Shown: piece by piece, positions 1 through 12,480 of the stretch
How positions within the stretch are numbered: the stretch's first letter is position 1
Layout of the letters: the number at the start of each line of letters is the position of its first letter
Assembly: GCF_000189635.1 (NCBI RefSeq)
Contig: NW_002476161.1
Span: forward strand, 235,270 to 299,269
DNA: 64,000 nucleotides
Direction of reading: 5' to 3'
DNA from: Tetrahymena thermophila SB210
Taxonomy: Eukaryota; Ciliophora; Oligohymenophorea; Hymenostomatida; Tetrahymenidae
Position numbers and translations under genes: made by a program
The notes under the pieces: generated by a model
Told to the model about the DNA's origin: nothing
Databases searched by the model: none
The model's input: the letters and a program-made list of their open reading frames with translations, nothing else

Positions 1-961
1 TTTAATCTATAAGAAATTTTAAATATTTGAACTTAAGTATACTTATCAATTTTTAAAGAATCATTTTAATATTTATATCTGAATTTTTAAAAACAATTTT
101 AGATTCATTTCTATCAATATTTAAAAGATTTTATTAGTTATTTTAATTTGAATAAAAGGCTTGAAAAATTTGGTAAGCTATCAAATGATTATTCATTTTT
201 TATCATGAAAGAAAATATTTCTTCTTAGCTTAACAAGCTATTGTAGGCTTATTGATAAATTAAATACCTTAGGCTCAAAATAAATTTTAAGACTACATCT
301 AATTCATTAAATTGTTATCATTTTAATTAATAACGTTTTAGTTTCTTTATTAAATTAAACTTATTATTATTTTATATGCAAATGTTTGATTTCAGTTTGT
401 TAAAATAATTTTAGATTTTTTTAACATATTCTTAATTTTTTTAAACATTATTTATAATTTTAATTTGAATGAGAGATTTAAAAATGATAGACAAAATCCA
501 ATTTAATTTTAATTAACTTTTTTATAAAATATTTTGTTTTCTTTGTTTAATACAAAATTTGATTAATTAAAAGTTATTTATAAGAAAGATTATGAAGATA
601 ATTAACTTCTAAAAATGAAATAATATTCAGAAAATACATTTTAGATTCTAAATAAATCCATTTTGAACTTGCTTTTCAAAATGCAATTTTTAAAATTCTT
701 ACTTTTTCTGTATATTTTCTTAAAAATGTTTAATTATACATATAATTTTTGATTCACTCTAATGTTTTTTTATGTTGATAATATTGAGATTAAGCAATCT
801 TAAGATTCTATTTATTCATTGATTATCCTAATATTAAATCAAATAAAGGCATCAAAATAATTCGGTATTATAGCTCATTGATAATATTATACTAAAACGA
901 CTCTACTTCTAACAAAATGAAAGCAAATTAAGAAAACCAATTTTTTATTTAAAAATTTGTT
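1..961. other. AT-rich intergenic, no gene seen
   Basis: Very AT-rich sequence upstream of the PXMP4-like gene. I see no open frame with protein-like composition in either strand under the ciliate code, and no RNA gene. It may hold the promoter of the gene starting at 962. Confidence 0.6.
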
Positions 962-1636
962 ATGGAAACATTTGTCTCTAAAGCTCCTTGTAACCACCAG
1001 TCTTGTGTTGTATCTTCTGTAAGAGGTTTGAGAAATGGCTTATACTATGGAGCTAAAATTCGCTTTATGCATGCTTTGGTTATGACAATACTATTTAAAA
1101 AAGGATCACTTAAAAGTAAAATTACACATATTGTTACACTTACTTTAGAGCATGCTAGAAACTTGGGTACATACGTCTTTTCATACAAGTCTCTTGTATG
1201 TTTACTTAATAGATTAAGAGGAGTATAATCTCCTTTTCATTCTCTAATTGCAGGTGCTATTTGCGGAGGACTGATTTTTGGAGAAAAGAGCGGAGTTAAT
1301 ACCTAAATAGTTTTATATTTATTTTCTCGTGTCATACAAGGTAGCGCTGAATTACTAATTAAAAAAGGGTTACTACCTAATTGGAGTTTTTACCCTCATT
1401 TAGCAATGATATGTTGGGCAGTCGTCATGTATTTGTTTGAAGATAATGAAAGTACTCTTTAACCTTCATTATCTACTTCTATGAAATTCCTTTATAAAGA
1501 ATCTGATCACAAAGTGAAGTACCTAACTCAATTTTTGCCTTTTACACTTCCTACTAAGTATTCAAAGAAATTCAGGTTTAGACCAGAGGACAGATAGCGT
1601 CATCCTAGTATATCATAATAATTCCCTAATTAATGA
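962..1636 (+). CDS. PXMP4: Peroxisomal membrane protein PXMP4/PMP24-like (Tim17 family)
   Basis: Single-exon gene of 224 codons plus TGA, read with TAA/TAG as Gln; the standard code would cut it at codon 89. The start at 962 is the first ATG of the frame. The protein matches the PMP24 pattern of the Tim17/22/23/PMP24 superfamily: an N-terminal stretch with GLRNGLYYGAKIR, then THIVTLTLEHARNLGTYVF (near residues 59-77), a Gly-rich membrane segment AGAICGGLIFGE (near 95-106), and YLFSRVIQGSAELLIKKG (near 116-133). Human PXMP4 is 212 residues, so the length fits. By family it is an integral peroxisomal membrane protein of unknown biochemical role. The neighbouring carboxypeptidase gene is convergent, its stop about 1.1 kb downstream. 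Family call is confident from motifs; location in the peroxisome is inferred from the family. Confidence 0.85.
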
Positions 1637-2751
1637 AAAAACAAAATAATAAATTTAATATAAAAAAATGTTTTATTCTAGTATTCAGAAAAATCATCTT
1701 ATGTTTGTTTATTTTTATCACAATTTCTTTATAATCTAAAATTTAGCTAAGCTCAGCCATAAAATGAAATCTACCCTAAAGTTATTTGATTAAAATATAG
1801 TAAAGAAATAAAAATTATTTCATGTAGTTTTATTTTTTATTCAAATTTTATTAAATATCTTAAATTAAAATTCATTCAAAATTCTTTTTTATATTAAAAT
1901 TATTATTAATAAATTAAATATTTTTTTTGTGTGATTTAAAAATTATTTTGAAATATTTATTTCCTTATATTTCATGTTATTAATCATTAAAAATATTTTT
2001 AAATTATTTAAGTGATGGACTAAGTAAGCTGATTGGAAATCATTTATATTTTTATCAAAAATCTACATCAAAAATTTAAAGTTAAAATGTTAAATGAAGT
2101 TATTTTAACTAATCTAAAAACTCAAAAATAAAATAATTTCTTATTTACTTTCCCATTATCTATTTTTGATAGATAAAATATATTTTACAAATTATCAAAC
2201 AGATTTTCGATTAAAAAAAAAATTATTCACTTCAGGGTTCAAATTAAAGGTAAGTAAAATGAATTTATTCTTAATTGAATATTTTTTTATTTTTTTGAAA
2301 AAGAAATCCTAAATCTAAAATAATTCTATTTTTGAGAATTTATAATTTATTATGTTTTAATTCAAAAGTTTTTTAAACTTTAAAACAAAAAAAGTTTTTA
2401 TAATTGAAAAAAATTTATGTAAATTTTGTACTCTTTATATTTTACACTAATTAAATAATTTAAAATATAATTAAAATATAAATTAAGCTAATTTGAGGAA
2501 ATTTATTTTGTTAAAATCACAAAATTTAAATTATTTTTAAATAGAAAAATAGTAGATTAAATTGAGAAAAGTGATGCAATATTTGATAACTAAATAAGAA
2601 ATAAATATATATTTACAGGTTTTACATACTTACTTAGATAGGTAGAATATAATTTTTGATAAATTTGGTTGAAAATAATTTGATACTAGTATTCTTATTT
2701 TTATTATTTGTTAATTGAACAAATAGTTGAAAAAAAATAAAATTAATTTTT
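1637..2751. other. AT-rich spacer between convergent genes
   Basis: Spacer between two 3' ends (PXMP4-like on +, carboxypeptidase on -). It consists of A/T runs and I see no gene or repeat in it. Confidence 0.6.
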
Positions 2752-5700
2752 TCAAATAAAATTTAGTTTTCTTATTCTTATATTGTTTTATGCAAAAGGC
2801 TAATATTATTGGTTGGAAAAATTTTTAAATGCTACAAAATTATTTCCATTATCAAATTGATACATTTACAGCTTTTGTTCATCTGTTGAAAAATTTAATT
2901 TTTCTTATTAAGAAGTTTATGTATTAAAATTGTTATTTATCAATTGTTATTAAATTTATAGTTATGCTTTTGTTTCTTGGATTGACCTAGCTCTGTGCTT
3001 TTTGATTTTATGTTTATTCTAAGCGAGAGAGTAGTTTGTGCTATTAAAATTTCTAGTTGTGTTATTTAATGAAATGGCAGCTAACCTCTCTTGATTTAAA
3101 TACTTGTTATTTAAAATTTATTAACCAAACATATTGTTGCTGGCATGTTTATCACTTTGCTGGTTAGAATTAAAACTACTTATCTAGCTAATATTGTCAG
3201 TATTTAAAAATTGTCTTAAAGGAGCTTATGCTCTTATCTTTCTATCAAAGTTAGAAGCATTTTTAGCAATTTATTTAGTAGTTTATTCCTTATTGGTTAA
3301 TTATAAATCATCTGTAATATTAATTATATCTGAGTTTGAGCTACTTTAATTGTAATTATTTGTTTAATTGTATTAAATATTATTGCTATTTGAATTTGAA
3401 CCACTAGATTAAGCTTATTCATCAGCATAAAATTGTTAAATCCCTTTTTTACTACTTGAAAAACTTACAAAGTTGTGTGGTATTTCAAGAAAGTTATTAT
3501 TACTTCTATTGTCACTTTAAGCGTTTTTCTACTTAAAATTAGATATACTGTCATTAAAATTTTTATTAAGTAAGTTACTTGTTTGTAACATATTCTCTTA
3601 ATTAATCATATTATTCTTTTAGTTTAATATTTAGACTTCTATTTAATTTATTTCTTATTCATCTTACACACCAACTGAGCATGCTTATATCTTTTCCAAC
3701 TTTAAACGAGATTGAACCATAATTTAATTTTTTTTATCTTCAAAGATAGCTGTATCTGGTGGTAATTATTCAAAGCTTTTAATTTAACTATGTACATTTT
3801 TTGGAGTTCTTTAAGCTTTTCCCATGTAATCTATGCTATTCTTAAATTTGGTTTCAAATTAAGATTGCTCTTCATCTTACTCATCATCATCGTCTACAAT
3901 AAATGCTTTTTAACTACTTTCTGTAATATTTTGGTTAGTTAATTTGTGTTTTCTTTCTAAAATGCCATTTTTAGTGCTTCCTTGGCTTTTTATTATTAAA
4001 CTTTGTTTTTCTTAATTTTCTTCAAATTGCTGATTATCTTCTTAATTTTATTTCTATTGAAATTAACTTGATCTTCTGACTGCAAATGTATTTTATTAGG
4101 CTAAATTAGAAGAATTAGTGCTATTAGAAGTAGATTATTTGCCATAATTCCTACTAGAGTTATTGCTAATAGGAATATTTTAATTTTCATATAATCTAGA
4201 TTAAATATCAGATGTATTCAATCTGAATGCAGGATTGGCTTCACTATTAGATGAGGATATTCCTCTTGTGTTTGTATTTTATCTGTTATCTTCAAAAGGA
4301 ACCATAACACTATTTCTTTATTTATATTATGCTAAATTTTAGTATATTGTAGATTAAGAATTTCTACTTTAATTATATTAGTATGACTAATTTAGCTAAA
4401 CTTATTAAAGTTCAATCAGTTTTTTTTCTAAGTAAGTTCCATTAACAGAATTTTTGGCATATGCATTAGTTGGATACTGGTTGAATGCCTGTGCAGCAGG
4501 TGGGTACTAATTTTTATATGTTTGTTGTGGTGAACTTTATTAACTTGTTGCTTGTGAGGGTTGATTATTTGCAGAATTTTGAATTTCTTGGTTTGTTTAG
4601 TTTTAAGTTTAGTAGGCAGATGCAAAATTTTATCCAACTTTTGCTATAGGATAAGATTATTTTTTTAATTACTGTTTTTTCATTTCCAGTTGCTGCTTAT
4701 AATTTTATATGATAGGAGAAGGGTTCCATCTATTTCTTTCCTAACTTTAAGAATATACTGTTAAGGGTTTCTTTTTGTTATTCTAATCCTAGTTGGAGTT
4801 ATTAGTATTGTTATCACCTTGATTATTGATCTTGACTTCTACAAGATTATTACCATTTTTTTCTTTTTCTTTAATAGTCTGTTGCTTTTTCTTCTTAGAT
4901 TTTTTTCTATTTTTAGCTTCATTTGATAGTTGAAGCTCTTTATCTTTGAATATGTCAACCTCTGCTTCGCTATCTGAACCACTTGCACTCTCTTAGTCAT
5001 TAGGATCTTCTCCCTTATCTATTTTTTTAAAAGCCTTTTCTAGCTCATCTTTTCCAAAATAATCTCTCCAGTCTACTTTCATATCAGGACATAACTGAAG
5101 GAGCAATTCTTGCTTACTATCTAAGTCGTTGCTTTTCAGTAATTCATCTTATTTTTTTTTATTATAAAATAAAAATTATTCTAATTGCATTATTTTTACC
5201 TGCACAGTCTGGAGAATTCAAAAAGTTAGTATCCTTTTTTGTGTTCCCATTTATCAGTGAAGGTGTAAGACATCTTTTTTCTTTTTGCTTTATCTATTGC
5301 TATAAATTATTTAGATTCTTTTCTTTTTCCTGCTGAATGTTTAGCAAATTATTTTCAATTCTTTTTTGCTTTTCAATTTTCTTTTGCTCTTTCATATTTC
5401 GAAGTATTTTATTTTAAGCACTCTCTCCTGTGAGCTGAAACAACCTAAAAGGTTTGAGCCAGCCTCTTGTCTCTACTAACTCAGCCATCAGAATGTCCAT
5501 AACAAGAGTGTATTCTACTATACTTTCACAAAGACTTTTTCCAAGATTAGAAAGGTCTTATGTAGTAAAATGAGTTGGTTTGCCATCGTTTTGCAAGTCA
5601 TCATAGCTTAAATTATATTCACATAAATAATTAGACATTAATGAATAAAAAATAAAATTTTAAAAGAATTTTACCCAAAAAATGAAGTTTCTAATGTAAA

Positions 5701-8397
5701 AGAATTAGAAATCTTTAATTCGTTCCAGCAAATGACTCTAGCTGTATTCTTTTTGTCATCAGTTACTCTAAATTTGCAATCCTTAATACTAAATAAGTGG
5801 TTTTTTTTAGAAAGTATTCTAGGTATTAGCCTTACTTGAGTCCAAGTGCTAGCACCTCCATCACTAGTTTTGTTGCATCCATAAAAAAAAGCATGCTTCT
5901 TCATTGAATGTCCATGGAGGTCACAGAAAATAGCAACTTCTCTTTTCAGATGCGATTTTTTTATCTCCTTTTTTACTTCAAATACTTCAGGATGAAGGAC
6001 AGGATCAGGATTATCCCATTTTCTATTCAAATCTGATCCTGATAAATTGCACCTACTATTTCCTACAACAACTCCATCAGGATTCATCATCGGAACTATC
6101 TATTAATTTTTTATTTATTTATTAATAGTTATATTTTTAATAGTATAAACATAAAAGTAAATATTTTAATATAAATTTACTTTAAATATATAATTATCTA
6201 AAAGATATTTAGCTTGTATAGTGTCAGTCAACAGATAAGAAATAAATCCTTCACAGACAAAGCTAGATGGAGTCTCTCCTGGATGCTAGCGAGCTATTAT
6301 AAAAATAACTTTTTTCTTCTTTTTATTTTTCGTTAACTTAGGGTTTTTGCTTGAAGTTATTTTGAGAAGAATTATAGGTAGGCCTATCCTTGAAGTAGCA
6401 ATGGTTCTTTTTTTATACAATACTTTGCTTGTTTTAATTATTAACTGCTTCTTTTATTAATCTAAGTTCTAATATTCTAAAAAGGAATATATGAGCTTTT
6501 GCTCTTACTATTCTAAGTAGGACATTAAATCAGATAAAGTGTAGGGATAGCAGTAAGCAAAGGTGACTCTTTATCCATTCTCTGTAAAGGTAAAGCTAAA
6601 ATCCATAGTTTAGAATCCTCTTTTGCTGTTTGGTTAAATTTGAGGCTAAATCAAAGTTGACTGGAGCTATTAATTTAAATTAGAATATAGATTAGTATTA
6701 CTATTTAATGCATCAGTTTAATTACTATTATTATAACTACCATTTTATATATTTTGATTTAAGTTTGCTGTATTTCCATTTATATTATTATTTCCTAAAA
6801 TAGAATTCCTTTATTGATTTTTACTTTCGTTATTAGCTTAGAAAAATTAGTGATCTACATTGCTTCTATAGTAAAAAATATTTTCTCCTCCTCTGTGCCA
6901 GCCTTTATCTGGTTTAGAAGAATCAAATATAGCTATTTACATCCCCTCTTTATATAAATATCCATTTCTTTTATTATTTAAAATACTAAAAGTAATTGTC
7001 TTTGATTAATTTTCTTCTATTTCTTTTTTATCTTCTACATCCTAATCATCATCTTCAATTACTATCCATTTCTTGTCAAAGCTCTAATCATTTTAATTAA
7101 CAACATCTTAGTTTATAGTTTAGTTTTTTTCTTCCTATTCTATGGTTATACTTTCTTTGTTATCTATTTATTCTGTTTGTTTTTTTGTTTTGAATAAATT
7201 ATTTATTTTAACAGTAAACATAAACCAATGCAAGCAGCCTTTAGTATTTGTATCACTTCTCAATAAAATTTAACATTTAGACTCCTTCTTATCAACTGTG
7301 CAGAAATTTATATTTGAACTTTCAAAATTACCAAGCACAGTAAAAGTATCAAAGCCAAAGGTAATTTCTTGATTACTTTAATTTGTACTTTCATTGTATT
7401 ACTGAATCTCTCTAAAATCTGTTTAATTAGTTAACACCTAAGAATTGTGTAGAGATAAAGATCTCTGATTCTTTGATTTTATGCATTCAAATTTGAATTA
7501 GGGCAGCTACTATTTTAAAGAGAATGGGATTCTCTATGACATAATAAACTTACTCATGAATTGGGCTGCAGACTAAGAATGCTGAATTGACTTATTTATA
7601 TTTTAACCTTCGCTTTAATCAACTGGTTGCTGATTTTTAATTGAAAAAGTAGTGGAGGAAGAATCTAAGATGCTAAACTTTTATTCATAAATATATTCTT
7701 CTAATCCGTAATATTTTTGCCTGTCTAAAACATAGTAAGCCCATTCTTTCATATACGGAAGATAATTGATAATTAGAAATTATTTCTATTTAAACTTTGG
7801 AAGAGTATGGCATTCTAATTTTCTTGAGAAAGTCTTATGATAATCAACATAATATATGGAAAAAGGTTTTTACAGCAATTAATCCCCACTATGATAAAAA
7901 TATTTCATAACACTACCACAAATTTTGCATCTATTTGTTTCAGAGTCTAGCTGGCAATCATGATTTTTTTAATAATCTTATTCTCCCCATTATAACTCCT
8001 CCAAATTTGAGCTGCTGTCCACTAAAATATTTTTTTCTTTCTTCTTGGTTTCTTATTAGGGTTAATTTTAAATAGAGCTATTTTGAGTTCTCCCAGCTAG
8101 TGATTTCCCAGTTCTTGATTGTCTTTTTGCTTGTCTTTGTAAATAATTTTATTGGATTCCCCTTTAATTTTAATTCTAACTTTTAGAATTTGGTATAACA
8201 GAAGAAGTATTTTCAATTGTAAAATTCATTAAAGATAAATTCCTATTATTGTTTTAGTTCCCTCTCATAAATTTATCATGCGCAGTCTTATGATGCAAGA
8301 GAAATTCTTGTTCATTTTTTACATATTTTAGTCTAGGTTTTTCTTAAATATCTATAACTCGCTGTTTATCCATTATAGGAAGAGGTTCATCTAACAT
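2752..8397 (-). CDS. Cytosolic carboxypeptidase, AGBL/Nna1 (tubulin-deglutamylase-type M14 metallopeptidase)
   Basis: Four exons on the minus strand, 8397-6181, 6099-5675, 5606-5200 and 5147-2752, sum to 1815 codons including TGA with consistent phases. The N-terminal CCP domain shows GWHRGGENIFYY and FAYCYPYTLSDL. The M14 catalytic core follows: zinc ligands in ARQHPGETPSS (His705, Glu708), IVPMMNPDGV, DLNRKW (near 762-767), the third zinc His in FCDLHGHS (His801) and the catalytic Glu in FTLETSFFG (Glu876). These are all the residues expected of an active enzyme. CCPs remove glutamates from tubulin tails, a modification rich in cilia, so axonemal or cytoplasmic microtubules are the likely target (inference from family). 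About 800 residues after the core are Q/N/S-rich with acidic and KKKK stretches, much longer than in animal CCPs. A CxxC pair (NRCKICGS) lies in the N-terminal part. Confidence 0.9.
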
Positions 8398-9459
8398 TTT
8401 TTACAGTATTAATTAGAATTTTTTTTTTCAGTTAAACAAAAGACAAAATCACTATCTCAAAATTGAACAAGCAAGTAAGAGCAGCTGATAATCACGATTC
8501 AAAAAAATGAAGAAAAGACGTGAGTGAATACTATTTGAATAAAATATTTCACCAAAAATACTATGCTATTAAATAAGTAGATATCAATTATGGTAGTCTA
8601 AGACTTTTTAGTTTTTGAAAATTACTCCCTACCTACTTTCTTATAGACTATGATAGCGAATCAATCAATATCTAAATTTTACTGAAAAATCACCCTTCAA
8701 TTAAATTAATGATTTTTAACTCAAGCCACTTACTTACATAAAATTTTTTGATTATTTTTCATTTGTAAAAAGATTAATCCATATTATCAAAAATAACCAA
8801 AAGCCATATATTAAATAGCAAAAATTGAATAATTTCCTAATATTTTCTTTGCAGATACTATCATTAATATTACTTAATTAGCTTTTACTACTCTAATATT
8901 TATTAGCACTCTTCATTTCTTTCTGGTTGTAAATTTTTTTTGCATATAATTTTAAAATATTTTTAAAATAATTAAAAAGTTTTAAACTAATAATTTAAAT
9001 TATTTAAAAATATAAAATAAAGTTAAAAAGAATTCATAACAAGTAACTTTAATTCTTCTAATTTTAAATTATTTATGATTTACTTTTTTATATTTATTTT
9101 ACTTATATTAAAAATATTTTAGCTGCAATAAAATTGTCTGTAATAATTTTAAATAAATTATTTTTACATTATATAAAAATAAAGCAAAATAAAATTAAAC
9201 TTTTAAAATATAATTTTATTAAGTGATTTATTTAAATAAAAATGTATTTAATATTTATGAAAAATTATTAAGAAAATTTATTAAAATAATGCTTCAAATT
9301 TAATTCTTTCTACCAAAAATTGTTTTTGTTATTTTATTTAAAAAAAATAAAATTATTTAATAGTTTTTAATTTAAATTTAAAAGTATCTAATTAATTAAT
9401 GCCATATAAAAATATTTGATAGTGAATATCAAATTAATTCTCAATATCTAAAAATTAAA

Positions 9460-9494
<35 letters not shown>

Positions 9495-10120
9495 TATTTA
9501 TTTATTGATTGATTATAAAATAGAAAAATAAAATAAATTTTAAAGATAAAAGATTGATTATATTCTTACATTGAGATGATTCAAAAGAATTAATTATATA
9601 AATAATTTATTAATATTTTATATTAACTTATAAACACCTAAGTAAAATTTTTCTTTTTTTTATGCTATTGAGATAAAAATGATAGTAGGATATATTATAG
9701 AGTCTCGCAAATTATTTTTCGCAAAGCAAATGTTTATAAAAACTCATTTTGAGATAGCTATTAATTAAATGAAGGGAAGACTATGAAAATGCAGTAAAAA
9801 TGAATAGAATAAGTAAAGAAATAATGAATGAATGAATTTACTAAGCAGTAATAAATGGCTTATCAGTTAAAAGAAATATTATAAAATGAATAACATTTAG
9901 TGAGGCTTATATGGAGAAATGAAAAAAATGATAAGAGCAAAAAAGGAATAGTGAAATATATTTATACTGGGAGATGAAAGAATTAGGGTGAAATTAAGGG
10001 CAATTGCTTTGGGGGGAAAAAAGATATTTGATAAGAAGGTTTTAATATCAAAGGAATTTTTAAAATAAAAAAAGGCTAAAAAACAAAGATAAATAAAAGA
10101 AACCAAAGAAATAATAAGAA
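8398..10120. other. Intergenic region between divergent genes (CCP and RPL8)
   Basis: Holds the 5' regions of two divergent genes. It contains a TTGA tetranucleotide tract at 9461-9513. From about 9890 to 10115 the + strand is markedly purine-rich, with GAAATGAAAAAAATG-like runs, just before the RPL8 start; this could be RPL8 promoter or leader. I see no gene. Confidence 0.5.
9461..9513. repeat. TTGA/TTTA simple repeat
   Basis: About 13 units of a tetranucleotide, mainly TTGA with a few TTTA units in the middle. This is a simple microsatellite typical of the AT-rich spacer DNA here. Confidence 0.9.
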
Positions 10121-12480
10121 ATGGGTAGAGTTATCAGAGGTACTATAAACTTAAAGACAACGATTGTCAATTTTAATGAGGGAGCAAGAAGGATAGCAAG
10201 CTGAAAGCAAATGACTAATGATTTGGCTAATTCAATTTAATTTAATTGGTTTAAATGCAAAAAAATGCCATCCATCAATCACTAAAATCATTAGAAATAA
10301 ATAATACTTTTCTTTTGTTAATTATCAATCAGTCAAACATCTTTCTCTTCAAACTTCTTGCTCTCTCATTTCTCATATTTATAATCATTCCTATCTAAAC
10401 AATTCTCTTATTTAAAATAATATAGCTCAAAGAAAGGGTCGTGCTAATGGTGTCTACAAATCTCACAAGAGTGGTAGAATCGCCCCCGCTCAATACAGAG
10501 TTTACGACTTCGCTGAAAGATAAGGGTAATTAACATAACTTTGATAATGTACAAACAAATAATATATTTTCTCACTCTCATAATACAAACAATCCTTTGT
10601 CAAAAACCTAATCTAACATATTTTCTTCTCAATACTCCCATTCGATTAACAAACAACTGCAATAGGAATTCTTGCAAGTTTGTCTTCACAAGCAAGGAGT
10701 AATAAAAAGGAAATTAGAAATGTTTATTAGCAATTCATTAAAAATAGCTAAACTCTCTCTTCTACACAAAGTGAAAGTAGAAAATAAATCCCACAATAAA
10801 TCAATCAACAATTAAATTTAGAAAAGATAGCCTTTAAATTATTTCTAAACCCCGTTTAAGTAAGATGTAATAAGATAAAAGAGGTTTAAGGTTTCAAAAG
10901 AAAAGTTATAATGCATTTAATGAATGAATAAATGAAGTTAGGTTTTATTTGAAGTCAAAATCACAAATATGGTACAAGAATAATTTTATTTAGCTTTTAG
11001 GTTCTGTCTGATAAAAAAGGAAATAAAGAGATAAAACATTTAAATTATTTCGTCATTGTTCATTTAGTGGGATTTGCGTACCATAACATATATAAATGTA
11101 TTGTACAAGTAAATATATGAGCTATTTTCACACTGAAAGATATAAAAGCCTTTCGCTAAGAAATCAACTAAGTTAGAAAGAAAGAATGATAGAAAGAGAG
11201 AGAGAGTTAAAGAATTATATTTAGAATTAATCAGTAGAAGAATTTTTTTTTATTAATCATCTCAAGAAAAAATTTAGAAAACAACAGAATGAGCAAAAAA
11301 AGTATATTTAGCAGCAAAGATAAACTAATAAGTCAATAAGGGAATAAGCTCCTCAATTGAACAAACAAACAAATTCATTAAGCAAATAAGTTTTTATTTA
11401 GATAAATATTTTGAGGCTTATTTCTTTCTTACAAGAGATTATGAGCAAGCTTAAATTTATTTAGATATAATGAAAAAATGAATTTAAAGTAAAATCAACA
11501 AGTAGAATTTATCAAACAATTATTATGAATAATAAATAATCAATGAAGGTGGTTAAGAGTGTTTGTATAGAAAATTTTGCAAATAAATAAATAAATAAAG
11601 AAATTAATTTTAGAGAGGAATGATGAGAAATTTGTTATCTGTTTACATACATACTTTGATATAAAAACTCATTATTTATTTATTAAATATTTTTAACCTT
11701 TTGTTGAATTTATAAAAAATAGTTACATCAGAGGTTGCATCAGAGACATCGTCCACGAACCTGGTAGAGGTGCTCCCTTAGCTGAAGTTGCTTTCAGAGA
11801 TCCCTACAGATACAAGACTAACAAAGAACACTTCATCGCCGCTGAAGGTTAATATTCCGGTTAATACGTTTACTGCGGTTTGAAGGCTCAAATCGCCGTC
11901 GGTAACGTTCTTCCCATCAACAGAATCCCCGAAGGTACTGTTGTTTGCAACGTCGAAGAAAAGGTTGGTGACAGAGGTACTTTCTCTAGAGCCTCCGGTT
12001 GTTATGCCACCATTATTGGTCACTCCGAAGATGGTGACAAGACCAGAATCAGATTACCCTCTGGTGCCAGAAAGACCATTCCTGGTTCTTGCAGAGCTAC
12101 TGTTGGTATCGTCGCTGGTGGTGGTAGAACTGATAAGCCCATCCTCAAGGCCGGTAACCAATTCCACAAATACGCTAGAAAGAGAAAGTCATGGCCCAGA
12201 GTTAGAGGTGTTGCTATGAACCCCGTCGACCATCCTCACGGTGGTGGTAACCATTAACACATCGGTCACCCCGCTACTGTTTCCAAGTGGGCTTCTGCTG
12301 GTCAAAAGGTAATTTGCTTATTCTCTATAATTAATTCAATTTTAGTATTTTTTCTAATTAACATTTCCTAATCTTTTTTTAATAATTCAGGTCGGTCTCA
12401 GAGCTGCCAGAAGAACTGGTCTCGTTAGAGGTGGTCAAAAGGAAAAGATGGCTATGAAGGCTGCTGCTGCTGGTGTTTGA
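10121..12480 (+). CDS. RPL8: Large-subunit ribosomal protein RPL8 (uL2)
   Basis: Four exons, 10121-10139, 10426-10525, 11723-12308 and 12391-12480, give 264 residues plus TGA in consistent phase. The first exon is only 19 nt and encodes MGRVIR. The protein is textbook uL2: [59 protein letters not shown] and the universally conserved [12 protein letters not shown] motif, whose His lies near the peptidyl-transferase centre in known ribosomes. Length equals the eukaryotic norm. Exons are much more GC-rich than anything nearby and prefer codons such as GTC, CTC, GCC and AAG, as expected for a highly expressed gene. Gln is encoded by both TAA and CAA. Intron 2 is 1197 bp, more than the coding sequence; introns 1 and 3 are 286 and 82 bp. 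Confidence 0.98.
10526..11722 (+). other. Long (1197 bp) intron 2 of RPL8
   Basis: Bounded by GG|GTAATTAAC and ATAG|TTACATC, which restore the uL2 frame exactly. It is far longer than other introns in the window. It contains a purine-rich tract around 11165-11215 and a somewhat GC-richer patch at 11040-11160. I could not find convincing C/D or H/ACA box pairs, so a nested snoRNA is possible but unsupported. Confidence 0.85.

Noticed and set aside
2230-2260. GGTTCAAAT resembling a tRNA B box
   Set aside because: No matching A box, acceptor stem or cloverleaf around it.
11778-12219. Open frames on both strands overlapping RPL8 exon 3
   Set aside because: They are shadows of the GC-rich uL2 exon; only the uL2 frame matches a known protein and joins the flanking exons in phase.
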